Notes under the pieces: generated by a model
What the model was told of the DNA's origin: nothing
What the model saw: only the letters and a program-made list of their open reading frames with translations
Database searches by the model: none
NCBI GenBank assembly: GCA_030411725.1
Contig: MU839848.1
Coordinates: forward strand, 62,001 to 126,000
Origin: Echria macrotheca
Taxonomy: Eukaryota; Ascomycota; Sordariomycetes; Sordariales; Schizotheciaceae
Reading direction: 5' to 3'
DNA: 64,000 nucleotides
Part shown: one piece after another, positions 22,953 through 32,405 of the stretch
Layout: each line of letters begins with the position of its first letter
How positions within the stretch are numbered: position 1 is the first letter of the stretch
Translations under genes and position numbers: made by a program

Positions 22953-24266
22953 CTAAAAACCCAACGCCAGACCCATGGCATTCCCATTCGCACCAACCCC
23001 CGCCAACTCAACATGCTGCACGAGTTTCCTCATCTTGACATCGACAACACTGATCGCCGCGCCGACGGTCCCATTTCCCGGGCTGAGCGCGTACACCAGC
23101 GTCCCCGCCGCGGCGAGATCGATAAGTCCCGGATCGCTCGTCGCAGGCGACAGATCGATCTCGCCGAGCACGCCGGTCTGGGCGCCGTCGGTCAGCCCAA
23201 TTTCCACGAGCAGATTCCGGGCCACGTCGGTGACGAAGCCGGTCCCCGTCGCGGGCGAGATGGCCGCCCAGCAGGTTGCTTTCTGTCCTGCGATTACCGC
23301 GCGGGATTTTTCTGCGACGACCAAACCGGTGGTGGTGGTGTGGTCGATCGAGAGGACCGCGGCGCCGAAGGAGGCGTCTGTTACTAACACGCTGTCCGAG
23401 TGCGGGATGGGTGCGGAGCCGAAGAGGACTGCTGTGTTGGGTGGCGTTGTTTTGGTTCCGCTCTGGGCGACCATCATTATTGATTTCTGTCCTTGGGAGG
23501 CGGCGATGGGGAAGGAGGCGAGGAAGCCGGTCTTGTTGGTGGCCGGGTTGCCTTTTACCGTGGCCAGGAGGAGGGACTCGTCCGCGTTGAAGAGGACGTG
23601 CGAGACCGTGTTGGTCGGGCCGACGGGCGGTGTGGATTGTTGTAAGTCAAAGGGGCGGAGGGCGTCGAAGCCGACGGACGAAATGCCGGTCCCAGGGGTG
23701 AAGGGGGCGCAGGTCACGCCGCCTGTTCCGCCGCTTGTGCCGACGCAGACGAGGCGGTGCCGCGCGGAGGCCGCGACGGTTACCGGGAAGGAGGCGCCGG
23801 CGGGGAGGGGCACGGGGGAACCGAGGCGGACTGGGGCGCAGGACGAGGAGGAGAGGGAGAACATGGTGACGGTGTTGGAGCCCGGGTTTACGGCGAAGAG
23901 GGACTTTGTTTTCTTAGTAAGGGGTGGGGGGGTAAGAGAAGAAGGGGATGGGGCGCATACATCGTCGGATACGGTCAGGGCGGCCTGGCTGAACAGCGAG
24001 TCGGGCATGGCGGACTGGTTGGTGGCCCCGCTGATACCGTTGGCGCCGGCGCCGGCGGTCTTCACGACGGCGCTGCCCTTGAGGGAGAGCATGCCGCTCC
24101 CGTCGAGGGGGATGGCGACCACGGCGTTCTCGGCGTTGTTGGTAAGGAAGTAGAGGGTTTTGGCGTTGGCCGGGCCGGCGTGGCCTGTCCGGGGGTGGGC
24201 ACCGACGGCGCCGGCGAGGAAGCCCACCGCCATCACCAGTTTTGTCATCATGGCCTGAGAAAACAT
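22953..24266 (-). CDS. Secreted beta-propeller, 3-carboxymuconate cyclase/lactonase-like
   Basis: Best model has two exons (23961-24266 and 22953-23903), giving 418 residues. The 57-nt piece 23904-23960 has a GTATGC donor, a TTACTAAG branch-like site and an AAAG end, and it contains no stop. Removing it gives the smooth sequence VSDD|SLFAVNPGSNTVTMF, which fits propeller proteins. The N-terminus MFSQAMMTKLVMAVGFLAG is a signal peptide, probably cleaved after VGA. The rest shows repeated propeller strands such as LYFLTNNAENAVVAI and FAVNPGSNTVTMFSL. Fungal secreted proteins of this kind are named 3-carboxymuconate cyclase or lactonase-like by similarity, but the substrate of such secreted forms is generally not known. 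A TATAAATAA sequence lies about 100 bp upstream. GC content is high, and the opposite strand is also open for 392 codons, which is treated as a shadow. Confidence 0.75.
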   Translation of the reverse strand: MFSQAMMTKLVMAVGFLAGAVGAHPRTGHAGPANAKTLYFLTNNAENAVVAIPLDGSGMLSLKGSAVVKTAGAGANGISGATNQSAMPDSLFSQAALTVSDDVCAPSPSSLTPPPLTKKTKSLFAVNPGSNTVTMFSLSSSSCAPVRLGSPVPLPAGASFPVTVAASARHRLVCVGTSGGTGGVTCAPFTPGTGISSVGFDALRPFDLQQSTPPVGPTNTVSHVLFNADESLLLATVKGNPATNKTGFLASFPIAASQGQKSIMMVAQSGTKTTPPNTAVLFGSAPIPHSDSVLVTDASFGAAVLSIDHTTTTGLVVAEKSRAVIAGQKATCWAAISPATGTGFVTDVARNLLVEIGLTDGAQTGVLGEIDLSPATSDPGLIDLAAAGTLVYALSPGNGTVGAAISVVDVKMRKLVQHVELAGVGANGNAMGLALGF

Positions 24267-24362
24267 GTCGAGTTCTCCTGGATGGGAATTATTCTGGTAT
24301 GCTTACGGAACCTGTGGGGGACAAAAAGCAGTCATCTTTTACTTGGTTGGTTCTGGTCATTG

Positions 24363-24371
24363 TTATTTATA
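24363..24371 (-). promoter_or_regulatory. Putative TATA box of the secreted propeller gene
   Basis: The minus strand reads TATAAATAA, 97-105 bp upstream of the ATG at 24266. The match and distance fit a TATA-driven, regulated promoter, which is plausible for a secreted protein. Confidence 0.5.
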
Positions 24372-24982
24372 CACACATCTGATGATGGATTCCATTGTTG
24401 GTCCCTGGGGAGACTGGATATCCAGACGGACATGATACCATCCAAACGTTCCTGGATCGTCAGGAACAATAACCCGGAAAGTGGTCCCTCGCCGAGACTG
24501 GCTACGTGATTCCACATCCTCACATATCCAAACTACCGGGAAACAGAACCATACAGTGCCCTTTGTAATCCGACATTTCCCCTTTCGGACGGATACTGCT
24601 ACAATACTCACCCGGTGCTAGGTACGACCAGCCGCCCAGGCAAGAGAGACCGTGCTGTTGCAGTCGCAGAGTGCGAGGTCAAAAGGGGTGAGAGTAAATC
24701 TGATTGGTCGACCGCCGACCCGTCTGCCGCGAGGAGTCCGTGCTGAAACGGGTTGACAGCGACAGATCGGGACATGATGAGGAATCATTGCTGCAAGGGG
24801 ACCGTATTACCCATAGTTTATTGCGGAAACCTTCTCATCTGAACCTTCTCATTCATATCTCACCAACGGGTTCCTGAAGAATAAATCAGCTCACATCGGT
24901 TCGACCAGCTTTATTGCGTCCCAAGTAATGAACAATATTACGAGCCCGGTCTATCAACACTACTACACCACACACCCCGTCC

Positions 24983-25006
24983 CATCTCATCTCATCTCAT
25001 CTCATC
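24983..25006. repeat. CATCT pentanucleotide microsatellite
   Basis: Almost five perfect copies of CATCT on the plus strand (four full plus CATC). It lies just beyond the 3' end of the Mpv17-family gene. It is a simple sequence repeat with no evident function. Confidence 0.85.
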
Positions 25007-25066
25007 CTCAACTCCCTTTCCACCTAAAAAACATCCAATAATGACAGCCTCATGTCATTCATTACC

Positions 25067-25789
25067 TTACTTACCCGCAAACATACTCATATAAACCCCC
25101 CACCCCAACCCAGCCAAACTACCCACCAAATTCCGCGCCTCGACCGACGTCAAAAACACAAAATTCACCACACTGACAAAAGGCCAGAACCGCCACCCGG
25201 CCATCAATATATCCCAAAACTCCCCCCTCGTCCTCTCCCACACCACCTCCCAGGCATCCCCCATCCCCATCCCCATCCCATTTCCCGCCGTCCCCGTCGT
25301 TGCGGTCACAACCCTAACGCCATGCATAAAGACACTAAACATAAGCGTATTAACCGCGGCCCCGACCGTCTGATCCAAAAAAGTCTTGACAAGCGTATTC
25401 GCCCTATTCAGCCTAGGCTCGACGAGCCTCCCCTCCTCGGCCTCGGCGTCGAGCGCCTTCTCGTCGCCGGCCGACGCGGAAGCCACAGCCTCGGCCGTGG
25501 GGGAGGCGTGGTATGCCGGAAAGGTACTCTCCAGCAGCTCCTGCCAGAGGAAATTGGGCGGGGTGCTGAGGAGGGCGTAGACGAAGAAGTGGAGGATCGG
25601 AGTTGCGTCGAGATCCCACAACGGTTTCTTTTTCTCGTGTCAGTAACCAAACCATTGGAGGAAAAAAAAAGGGTAGGAGACAAAACAAACTTGTTCATTG
25701 TGAGCTGTAATCACTTGCGCAATTACATTCGAGAAAGCCGCGATGACGGCCGACTGGAGCGTCGCGACCACGATAGGAGGGAGCGCCAT
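25067..25789 (-). CDS. Mpv17/PMP22-family membrane protein
   Basis: Two exons (25691-25789 and 25067-25633) give 221 residues. The intron (donor GTTTGT, acceptor CACGAG) rejoins NEQ|KKKPLWDLDATPILHF. The family core near the C-terminus is clear: WDILMAGWRFWPFVSVVNF followed by LTSVEARNLVGSLAGLGW (about residues 165-210), the W-x-x-WP-x-x-x-x-NF pattern of Mpv17, Sym1 and PMP22. Four hydrophobic segments are expected. Members sit in the mitochondrial inner membrane (Sym1/Mpv17) or the peroxisomal membrane; which one applies here cannot be told. A Gly-Met repeat (GMGMGMG, from CCCCAT repeats near 25258) and an acidic loop interrupt the middle. The start at 25789 was chosen because upstream in-frame sequence is AT-repeat promoter DNA. 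Confidence 0.85.
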
Positions 25790-26493
25790 GTTTTTTTTGT
25801 TGGATTGCCCGTTCGATAATATTTCCCCCCGGCGAATTATGGTGTTCAAAAGTATATATATATATATACAACCTCTCTTGAAAAGATTGATTCTACTGAA
25901 CCGGGTGGTTGGCGGCGGTGAGTGACGTCGTCGTCGCGCTCGTCGCGGATGAGAAAGGGCCAGATAACAACTCGCCAACTAAACAAAGAGCAAGAGGGGA
26001 AAAACACCACCAAACGCCCCAACTATGGTGAGGCAGGAGAATCAGCAAGGCGCTTGGGTATCAATCCCGGATGCTATACCCGCCGGGGAAACAGACGCAG
26101 AACAAAACGCAATTGTTGGGAAGATATCGAGAATCCGATAAGAGAGCCCAATTCCCCAGTGTGTTGAGCCCGGCCCGGATTTAAATCTGCATCCAGCGCG
26201 ACCCGGAACGTCCGCGCCAAGCTACAGAGCTGCCCAGGAATTGCTGCAGCCAGTGACAGGCCATCAGGTACACGTAGCGTTTTTCTGCAACTGAATTCCT
26301 CCGGCAGGCCAACCACACCTGCAGGTGCGTCACATCTCATTAACCGCTCTTGGAGAGGTGCACTACCTGCGTTAAGCTGCTCAAAATATATTCTTCTGGT
26401 ATTGTCATCATTACTCCATAGCTATACAAACCACGTATATGTATATACTGCGCTGCATCCGTCTCCTCCTCATACCCGCTGGCCCGCAAGTCC
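25790..26493. promoter_or_regulatory. Promoter of the Mpv17-family gene and 3' flank of YIF1
   Basis: The 704-bp spacer carries a TA dinucleotide run 65 bp upstream of the Mpv17 ATG and otherwise unremarkable sequence. Both genes are on the minus strand. No additional gene is supported. Confidence 0.5.
25854..25867. repeat. (TA)7 repeat in the Mpv17-gene promoter
   Basis: Fourteen bases of alternating T and A, 65-78 bp upstream of the start codon at 25789. It could serve as the TATA element of that gene. Confidence 0.6.
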
Positions 26494-27570
26494 CTACGGC
26501 CGGCTCAGAATCCACATGAAGAAGAGCTGGACCACATACGAGTAGAAAAACAAAAACTGCGTCCTCTGGTTCTTCGTCTTCCGTGTATCCGTCTGCATCG
26601 TGTGCATCGGGCCTCGGGCGTCGCCCATATTCTCCGGGAGCAAGACGTACTTAAGCGATCGCATCTGTTCCTGTTAGCCAGCGCCTTTGTCGGATATCAA
26701 GAACTTACCAGAAACAGAGAGTTAGCCAGGAACGTGTAGAGAAACACCATCCAGCCGACCCATCCCCCGGTGCCTTTCCCCCCGTTCATAATCTCAGCGA
26801 TGCTGATGGTGACAATCACGCCGACAAACTTGTACCCCGAGTAGGCCACGAGATCCAGCAGCGACTGGTTCGAGACGCTCAGGAAATAACATCCCAGGTA
26901 CAAGCCCAGAATCTCAAAAAACACCACGGCCAGCGCCGTCGACGCAATGTACCCAAACAGCTCCGGCTGGAACTTGCCCCGGAGGCCGGCGATCAGCGTC
27001 TGGAGAAAGATGTACGTCACGACCGACATGACGGGGATGTACATGTCGGGGCTGTTGATGTCGTCGCGCGGCGGCAGGTACCAGCCCTCCTGGCCGGCCT
27101 GCTTCCGCGACCACGGTTTATGTCGCCACGGGAAGAGGACGAGGAAGAGCTTGTTGACCACGTAGAAGTTGGTCACGTTAAAGTAAGGTTTGAGCTCGCC
27201 GAACTTGAACCATCCTTTTACCTGTGTCCGGTCAGCTTTTTTTTTTTTTTGGCCCTTCACCGAGGTGCTCGGGCGCACTCACATTTTGCTCGAGAATCTC
27301 CTGACCCTGCCTAAAGGCTGTCTGGCCAAACTGTGACGCCAGCTGCGCGGCCGGCTCGTTCATGAAGTTTCCGTACTGGCCAAACATGTTTGCGCCCGTC
27401 GACGGCGCGCGGCCCTGTTGTTGCTGCTGGTACGGGCTGCCGTCGTAGCCCTGCGACTGTGGTTGTGATACGGGCGGAGGGGGCGATCGGAGCTGCGGAA
27501 CCGTCGAGACATGTTGAGGGACGGGGTGATGCAACGGCGGCGGCGACTGGCCGTACACTGTCCGCTGCAT
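26494..27570 (-). CDS. YIF1: Yif1, ER-Golgi vesicle transport membrane protein
   Basis: Three exons (27283-27570, 26709-27221 and 26494-26664) give 323 residues. A Pro/Gln-rich cytosolic N-terminus (residues 1-60) leads to FGQYGNFMNEPAAQL and GQEILEQNVKGWF (about 62-103), the Yif1 signature before the membrane part. A multi-spanning region follows, with YFNVTNFYVVNKL, PDMYIPVMSVVTYI and LKYVLLPE, ending in FFMWILSRP. Yif1 binds Yip1 and Rab GTPases at the Golgi and acts in ER-to-Golgi transport. The first intron holds a 14-T run (27237-27250). The last intron has two in-frame AG acceptors 6 nt apart; the one giving LMRSLKYVLLPE was chosen. It is head to head with SRP receptor alpha. Confidence 0.92.
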
Positions 27571-28011
27571 TGTCGAGTCGGTAAAAATCGACCGTAAAGA
27601 TCGGCAATTAAGCTTATGCTGCTGCTTTGCGCCTTCTTCGAAGCTTCGATGGTCGCGATCGGTCAGTGTCTGTCGGTAAACGCGGGATCGTGGTCTGGTC
27701 TCAAGCGCGGCAGCTTGCTATTTTAGCTTTGTCACTCGGCCGTCTGGACATGTGTTTCTTTGAATTTGGAGGATGCTGTCATTTCTCAATCCACAGCCCG
27801 TCGCCTGCCGGTTAATCCTCGGTTGGTGGCCCTCAGCGGCGTCCGCGCCAATCAGTCCCCTCCATCTTATCGCTTTTGGGGCAGGTGGGCTGCGTCTTTC
27901 AGTGAGCGAGTACAGATCGCTGGAATCGACCCTTCAAACCCACATTGCCAGAGCCACTGCCCCGGTCCCGACACACGAGAGGACAGCTTCACACTCGCTT
28001 CTCCGGGCAAT
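27571..28011. promoter_or_regulatory. Compact bidirectional promoter, YIF1 / SRP receptor alpha
   Basis: Only 441 bp separate the two start codons. Both genes work at the ER and early secretory pathway, so shared control is conceivable. Frames open across the right part (27760 and 27773 onward) are not conserved and overlap the SRP receptor start in other frames. Confidence 0.5.
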
Positions 28012-30046
28012 ATGTTGGACACTTTCGAAATCCTCACCACCTCAGGCGTCGTGCTGTGGTCGCGCACGTATGCGCCGGTCAGCCCCTCGGTCGTCAACAG
28101 TTTTATCAACGATGTCTTTATCGAGGAGAAGACAAGCGTCGCCGGTGCCAAAGATGACCAGTCAGCCGCCTCCAATCCCCCATACAAGTATGACCAGCAC
28201 ACTCTGCGGTGGACATTTGTCAAGGAGCTGGGCATCATCTTCGTGGTAGGCGCCTCTCTTTTCGACTCTCAGACCCAACTGACCCTCTGGAACACAGGCT
28301 GTCTACCGCTCGCTCCTCCACCTCTCTTGGATTGACAAGCTGGTCGACAATATCAAGGTTATCTTTGTCAACCTCTATGGCGAGCAGCTAAAGAGGCCGA
28401 ATACTACCATTGTCGAGTGCGTCAAGTTCGATGAGTACTTCGACCAGCAGCTACAGGAGCTCGAGCAGACTGCCGCCAAACCTGATCGCAAAGAGGTTCG
28501 CGCCCTCGAAGACGAAAGTTTCTCTGCTGAAGAACCACCGTCTCCTCCGACACTGAAGAGCCGCCCACATGATACCACGCTCGACTCGAGTCCGGCCACC
28601 TCGCGGCCGGGAACACCAGGGGCGAACCACCTAGTCGTAGCAAAAGGCGGGCCGGGCGGCAAGATGTCGCGGCGCGCCAAGAAACTACAGAACAGCAGTT
28701 CAGCGCCAGTGTCGTCAGGAGATGAGGGGTCTGCCCGGCGACCCAAGGCCAAGGCTGCGAAAAAGGGAAGAAAGTGGGATGCCGATGGGATGGCCGACGA
28801 GGAGGACGATGTCCAGCTCGACTACTCTGCGTCGAAGGCGGTTGCGAGCGATAACGAGGCCGAGACTCGGAGAACAGGAGCTGTCGAGGAGGTGGATGCT
28901 TCGACGTGGGGGTCAACAAGCAAGGGGAAGTTTGTCCTCAAGGATTTGGGGGACGAAGTTCACTCCATCCTGGCAGAAGCAGGGTCAAAGACCAAGACAG
29001 AGAGCACGGCATCATCAGGGCTGGTGGGGTCTGGTCTGAGTGCCATCGGGGGGCTGTTCCGGAATGTGGTGGGAGGCAAAGTGCTGACCAAGGAGGACCT
29101 GGACAAGGCAATGAAAGGGATGGAGGAGCATCTGCTAAAGAAGAATGTCGCACGAGAGGCGGCTGTGCGGCTTTGCGAGGGCGTGGAAAAGGAGCTCGTC
29201 GGAGTCAAGACCGCGAGTTTCGAGAGTATGTGTCCGTCCCTTCTATTACCCGACAGGTTACTGACCCTCGCAGGCATCAACGCCAGGATACAAAAGGCTA
29301 TGGAGGCTTCCCTAACAAAGATGCTGACACCTACCTCGTCGCTGGACCTGCTCCGGGAAATCGATTCAGTCACGGCCCCACCAGCAACATCACTCCGCAA
29401 GGCCAGGCCATATGTCATGTCCATCGTTGGAGTCAACGGCGTGGGCAAGTCGACCAACCTTTCGAAGATTTGCTTTTTTCTGCTGCAGAACAAGTACAAG
29501 GTCCTGATCGTAGCAGGCGACACGTTCCGGTCAGGAGCCGTCGAACAGCTCGGCGTGCACGTGCGGAACCTGAAGGAGCTGACAGCCAGAGAAGGCGGCA
29601 AGGTCGAGCTCTACGAGAAGGGCTACGGCAAGGACGCCGCCGTGGTGGCCAAGGAAGCCGTCGCGTTCGCCGGCCAGCAAAACTTTGACGTGGTCCTGAT
29701 CGACACGGCCGGCCGCCGCCACAACGACCAGCGCCTGATGTCGTCGCTCGAAAAGTTTGCCAAGTTTGCCCAGCCCGACAAGATCCTGATGGTGGGCGAG
29801 GCGCTGGTCGGCACAGACTCGGTCGCGCAGGCGCGCAACTTCAATGCCGCCTTCGGGTCGGGCCGGTCGCTGGACGGGTTTATCATCTCCAAGTGTGATA
29901 CCGTGGGCGATATGGTGGGCACGCTGGTTAGTATCGTGCACGCGACGAATGTGCCGGTGCTTTTTGTCGGCGTTGGGCAGCATTACTCGGATTTGAGAAA
30001 TTTCTCGGTCAAATGGGCTGTTGAGAAGTTACTTAGTAGTGCGTAA
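28012..30046 (+). CDS. SRP101: Signal recognition particle receptor subunit alpha (docking protein)
   Basis: Three exons (28012-28245, 28298-29225 and 29274-30046) give 644 residues. The N-terminal longin-like SRX domain (residues 1-130) starts MLDTFEILTTSGVVLWSR and contains FDEYFDQQLQELE. A charged linker with KKLQ and KAKKGRK motifs connects to the NG domain. In the GTPase part G1 is GVNGVGKST (from residue 440), followed by DTFRSGAVEQL, DTAGRR (531-536) and SKCD (593-596, where many homologues have TKFD). The protein receives ribosome-nascent chain-SRP complexes at the ER membrane together with the beta subunit. The second intron (48 nt, 29226-29273) is in frame and stop-free; removal restores ASFES|INARIQKAME. 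The gene lies head to head with YIF1. Confidence 0.94.
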
Positions 30047-30692
30047 GTGTGTTTATGTAGTTTTAATGGATATGGTGTTGTGTGATTTGTGGTTTGGTGT
30101 GATTGTATGTCGTTGTACGGAGTGTGTCTCTGTAGTTCGTTGTCACGGGGGATGTGTATCCTTACCACGGGGAACGGTTCGGTTTATTTAGTTCTAGAGG
30201 GGGTAGAGTACAGAGGAGGGGGAGTATTAGGTGGGTGAGTGATGACGGGAACAGTGTCTGTCTGTTTCTCTTTCCGTGGTACCTTGCCGATGTCTATTCA
30301 CAGCGATAGTTATCGACTTACCAAGCATCCTATGCTTGAGGTTGCGAAAAGATGACAGTTAAAATCAAGACATAACATCATTATATAGAGACCATTTATC
30401 TAACAAGATGCCTATCATCGACATTTGGTCTTCATCCACGTCGTCGTCAAAGAAACCCTCTCCATAAAAACGTATCAAATATAATTCCGCCCTGCAAGTA
30501 TAAATATCCAAGAAAGATAAGACAACCGAAAAAAAAAAGTGCAATCGCTGGTCATGGTCATGGTATCCCCTTCTCTTTCCTTCCCGCTGAAACTCAACCA
30601 AAAGCGTGATGGCAATGCATTCTATGGCTTGTCATGTCATGGTCATATGGTCTCATATCCAACTCTTCAAAAACCAAAACACAACAGAAAAT
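30047..30692. other. Convergent 3' region, SRP receptor alpha / RS-like gene
   Basis: A 646-bp stretch between facing stop codons, rich in T and G on the plus strand near 30050-30250. Only short frames without features are seen. Confidence 0.5.
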
Positions 30693-32405
30693 TTACGAAT
30701 GATAACGTCTCGTATCGCGCTCGTACGAGATCTCCGAGTATCGGTCGTCCTCGTATCGTCTGCGTCGCCCGCCGTCGTGGTGATGGTGAGAGTGCGCGTG
30801 GACGCGATACTCGCGGTCCCAGTCGTCCTGGTAGCCGCGCTCCCACTGGATCTCGGTGATGCGGTCCTTGCGGGCCCGGCGAACGGCGTCCGACAGCTGG
30901 ACGAGCTGGAGAACATCCTCCTACAGCAAAATTAGTGTCTGACATACTTCAGGGCCGAATATTCCAACTTACATAACGCAGATACGTCATAACGTAGAAA
31001 AAGTATTCCGTCTCCTCATACTCGTATCCCAGCTCCTCAATGGCCTCGCGAATCACCAAGTCCTTGGTGATCTCGGTCCACATCTCACTCCGCTGGTTCG
31101 ACGGCCGACGTCCATCCACCTCCTTATCGCTCTTGTCAATAATCTGGACGCTCAACCTGCTCCCACGGCGGGAGTCGGTTTCCCGCTCCGATATCGACGT
31201 CGACGATGACACGATGCTCTTCTCATCACGGTCCGGAATGAAGCGCGAGCGGCGAACACCGCTGTACTTTTGCCATGTGACTTCAGCAGAACCACCACCT
31301 GCGCCGTCCATCCGCACGCGCTCCGTTCCGGGAGGTACGTCGACAATGGTCCAGTCCTTGGTGATGCCATTGCGAGCCTCGCCCATCTTTCCCCTGGCGT
31401 CGATCCTGGATGTTATCTCGCGGCCCTCGTCGTACTCGTCACGGTAGATGGGAGCCTCCGAGTGCGCACGCCGTGTTCGCGAGTGACTACGTCGTGCCTC
31501 GACGTCTACGTGGAGATGCTTGGTGTCCGAGTGCAGGATAAGCTCGTCATCCCAGGCACGGCTGTGGTGAGGACGTGATACCCTCTCACGAGAGCGCGAG
31601 CGAGACGGAGACCGGCCGCGGCTGTGAGAGTGGCGGATATCGATATCGGTCTCCTTGCGCGAAGTGTAAATGTCAATCTCGGTGTCGCGCTCCTTTTCCT
31701 TGCGCCGAACCGGAGGCGGCGACGGAGGCCGAACTTGGACCACACCTGGCGTTGAGTTAGCTAAATATCAAGCGTGACGCTGGCTGACGAAAACTCACCA
31801 TGATCAATGTCTCGATAGTGTGTGATGACCTCTCTCTCGATCACCGGCCCCTTGATGACCTTCGGTTGCGGGCTGGGACTCCGCTCCCTGACTTTCTCCT
31901 TCTCCTTTTCGATGATTCGGATGCGGGATCGCTCCCTGATGGGCGACGGCGACCGTCCCCGCTCAATGATACGGGCGCGGACTCTGTCGACCGGAGGCGG
32001 CGACGGGCTGGATGAGATATCTCGCTCGACAATGCGGGCGCGCAGCCTCTCCAGATCCGGGCCCCTGCTGGGTTCTCTTACCCTCTCGACCGCACGGTAC
32101 CGGATGTCCTCCTCGGTCCGTCTCGGCGGCGGCATCGGGCTGACGCTCCTCGCCCTGACGATGCGGGTCTCGCGGAGGCGGACCGGGCTGGGTGACCTCC
32201 GTCTGACCACACGTTCCTCGACCTCCCTCTGTCTGAGCACCAGCGGGCCCTGCTCAGGCCGCCTCTCCTCACGGAGAAAAGCGGGAACACGGTCTCGCGA
32301 CCGCTCCCGGATGCGCACCTCGACATCGTCGCGCTCGTTGCGGCCACGGGAGGCTTCCCTGTAGTAGTCCCTCTCCTCGAAATCAACCCGGCTTCTGCTC
32401 GACAT
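30693..32405 (-). CDS. Arg/Ser/Glu-rich fungal protein of unknown function
   Basis: Three exons (31799-32405, 30973-31745 and 30693-30920) give 535 residues. The first 350 residues are highly charged, with repeated R-x-R-E and SPSP motifs (RSPSPVR, RSPSPIR, RSRSRERVSR) that resemble RS domains. They are followed by KDWTIVDVPPGTERVRMDG (about residues 345-365) and a WQKYSGVRRSRFIPD segment. The C-terminal block ITKDLVIREAIEELGYEYE, FFYVMTYLRY and EDVLQLVQLSD is well ordered and looks like the conserved domain. It seems related to uncharacterised fungal proteins (I believe a DUF8035-type family, not certain). The end is His-rich (HAHSHHHDGG). Intron phases fit. No function can be assigned; the SPSP/RS composition suggests a phosphorylated nuclear protein, which is inference. 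Confidence 0.75.

Larger units (their letters stand above)
24267..25066. other. Intergenic, upstream of the secreted propeller, 3' of the Mpv17 gene
   Basis: Both flanking genes are on the minus strand, so this is the promoter of the propeller gene and the 3' flank of the Mpv17 gene. It holds a TATA box and a CATCT pentamer repeat. No gene is seen. Confidence 0.5.

Noticed and set aside
22975..24153. 392-codon open frame on the plus strand
   Set aside because: It lies exactly antisense to the secreted propeller gene, whose frame has a signal peptide and propeller strands. High GC leaves the opposite strand open by chance.
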